NCBI RefSeq assembly: GCF_009908165.1
Contig: NZ_JAAAUC010000005.1
Location: 1 to 64,000 of the forward strand
Direction: 5' to 3'
Length of the DNA stretch: 64,000 nt
DNA from: Frigidibacter albus
GTDB lineage: Bacteria; Pseudomonadota; Alphaproteobacteria; Rhodobacterales; Rhodobacteraceae
In this document: one piece after another, positions 63,759-64,000 of the stretch
Numbering within the stretch: position 1 is the first letter of the stretch
How the letters are laid out: every line of letters starts with the position of its first letter
Translations under genes and position numbers: made by a program
The notes under the pieces: model-generated
What the model saw: only the letters and a program-made list of their open reading frames with translations
Told to the model about the DNA's origin: nothing
Database searches by the model: none

Positions 63759-64000
63759 GCCGACTGCCCCCCTTGCGCATAGGCGAGGAAGGCGGCCTTA
63801 TCCGTGTCCCGCAGCGCCTCGAATGCCGCCAGCACATATGCCTTGAGTTCGGAACGCCGGGCACAGGCGGCCCAGTCCCGCGCTTCCTCCATCCCGCCGA
63901 GGAACGGCGGCAACGGTGCCCCCGCCGCCTGGACGGCTGCAGCGGCGGTCATCTCGGCTTCGTCAGGCTCAAGGGTGTTCAGCACCGTGAAGGCCAGCGC
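63755..64000 (-). CDS. Partial hypothetical phage protein (start outside window)
   Basis: The open frame continues to the window edge (ALAFTVLNTLEPDEAEMTAA at the edge), so only the C-terminal part of at least 80 residues is present. The visible portion is alanine-rich and acidic (PPFLGGMEEARDWAACARRS, AAFEALRDTDKAAFLAYAQG), without a motif I recognise. It overlaps the connector start by four bases (ATGA). It continues the same overlapping cassette, so further packaging-related genes may lie right of the window. A GTG at 63985 is a possible internal start. Confidence 0.5.
   Translation of the reverse strand, partial: ALAFTVLNTLEPDEAEMTAAAAVQAAGAPLPPFLGGMEEARDWAACARRSELKAYVLAAFEALRDTDKAAFLAYAQGGQSA

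Larger units (their letters stand above)
53971..64000. mobile_element. Integrated prophage-like element at tRNA-Cys, capsid-module type (right end outside window)
   Basis: Starts at the tRNA 3' end, contains an integrase beside the tRNA, an excisionase-like protein, small regulators, two small cargo genes and a block of HK97-type packaging/capsid genes (57307-63758) on the minus strand. Tail, lysis and replication modules are not seen up to base 64000. The direct repeat that should mark the right boundary is not in the window, so the length cannot be given. The packaging genes have GC like the chromosome; 55.7-57.2 kb is AT-richer. Confidence 0.85.

Overview
The window is GC-rich chromosomal DNA of an alphaproteobacterium, most likely a Rhodobacterales (Rhodobacter/Paracoccus-type) species. 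The evidence is the gene repertoire and local gene orders: a pcm-tolC-popZ-like run, LiuR-type MerR regulators beside beta-oxidation genes, a PrpE-type propionyl-CoA synthetase, YgfZ and several small proteins typical of that order. Most of it (about 0.6-53.9 kb) is core genome. The left edge is the leader of an rRNA operon on the minus strand (boxA visible), with 16S just outside the window.

Layout. 0.6-4.6 kb: acyl-CoA synthetase, ABC exporter, tRNA-Gly(UCC). 4.7-10.2 kb: periplasmic 5'-nucleotidase, DUF952-pyrD pair, MATE exporter, two coupled hotdog thioesterases. 10.6-19.3 kb: two MerR regulators and a co-directional fatty-acid oxidation cluster (acyl-CoA dehydrogenase, GFA protein, small protein, GST, thiolase, two-domain cupin, FadB-like protein). 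19.5-25.7 kb: sulfotransferase, EamA exporter, second acyl-CoA synthetase, two envelope-associated proteins. 25.7-30.2 kb: a tightly overlapping nucleoside-salvage operon cdd-deoA-deoB-add-upp on the minus strand. 30.6-43.2 kb: malic enzyme, propionyl-CoA synthetase, a soluble hybrid kinase with a sigma-54 response regulator, P-type ATPase, NAD kinase, glyA. 43.7-45.5 kb: a small accessory patch with an AbiTii-like defence candidate of lower GC and a decayed DUF817 gene. 45.5-53.7 kb: esterase, glycosyltransferase, YgfZ, EF-P, a PopZ-like protein, TolC and Pcm.

From tRNA-Cys (53.9 kb) to the right edge lies an integrated element: integrase, excisionase-like protein, regulators, two small cargo genes, then an overlapping minus-strand cassette encoding HK97-type DNA packaging and capsid functions (head-tail connector, HTH protein, large terminase, head closure, HNH nuclease, capsid, protease, portal). 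Its gene order is unusual: the connector is promoter-proximal and the portal is last, about 3.3 kb from the tRNA. No tail gene is visible, so it may be a capsid-forming phage satellite rather than a full prophage, but the right end is outside the window.

Two families of long composite palindromic intergenic repeats (A and B, three copies each, in both orientations) are scattered through the core region. They fill most of the intergenic gaps longer than 250 bases and match no named element known to me. These repeats, the tail-less capsid cassette, the AbiTii-like gene, a TTTGCAAA-type control region before the propionyl-CoA synthetase gene and the enlarged PopZ-like protein are the main points of interest.
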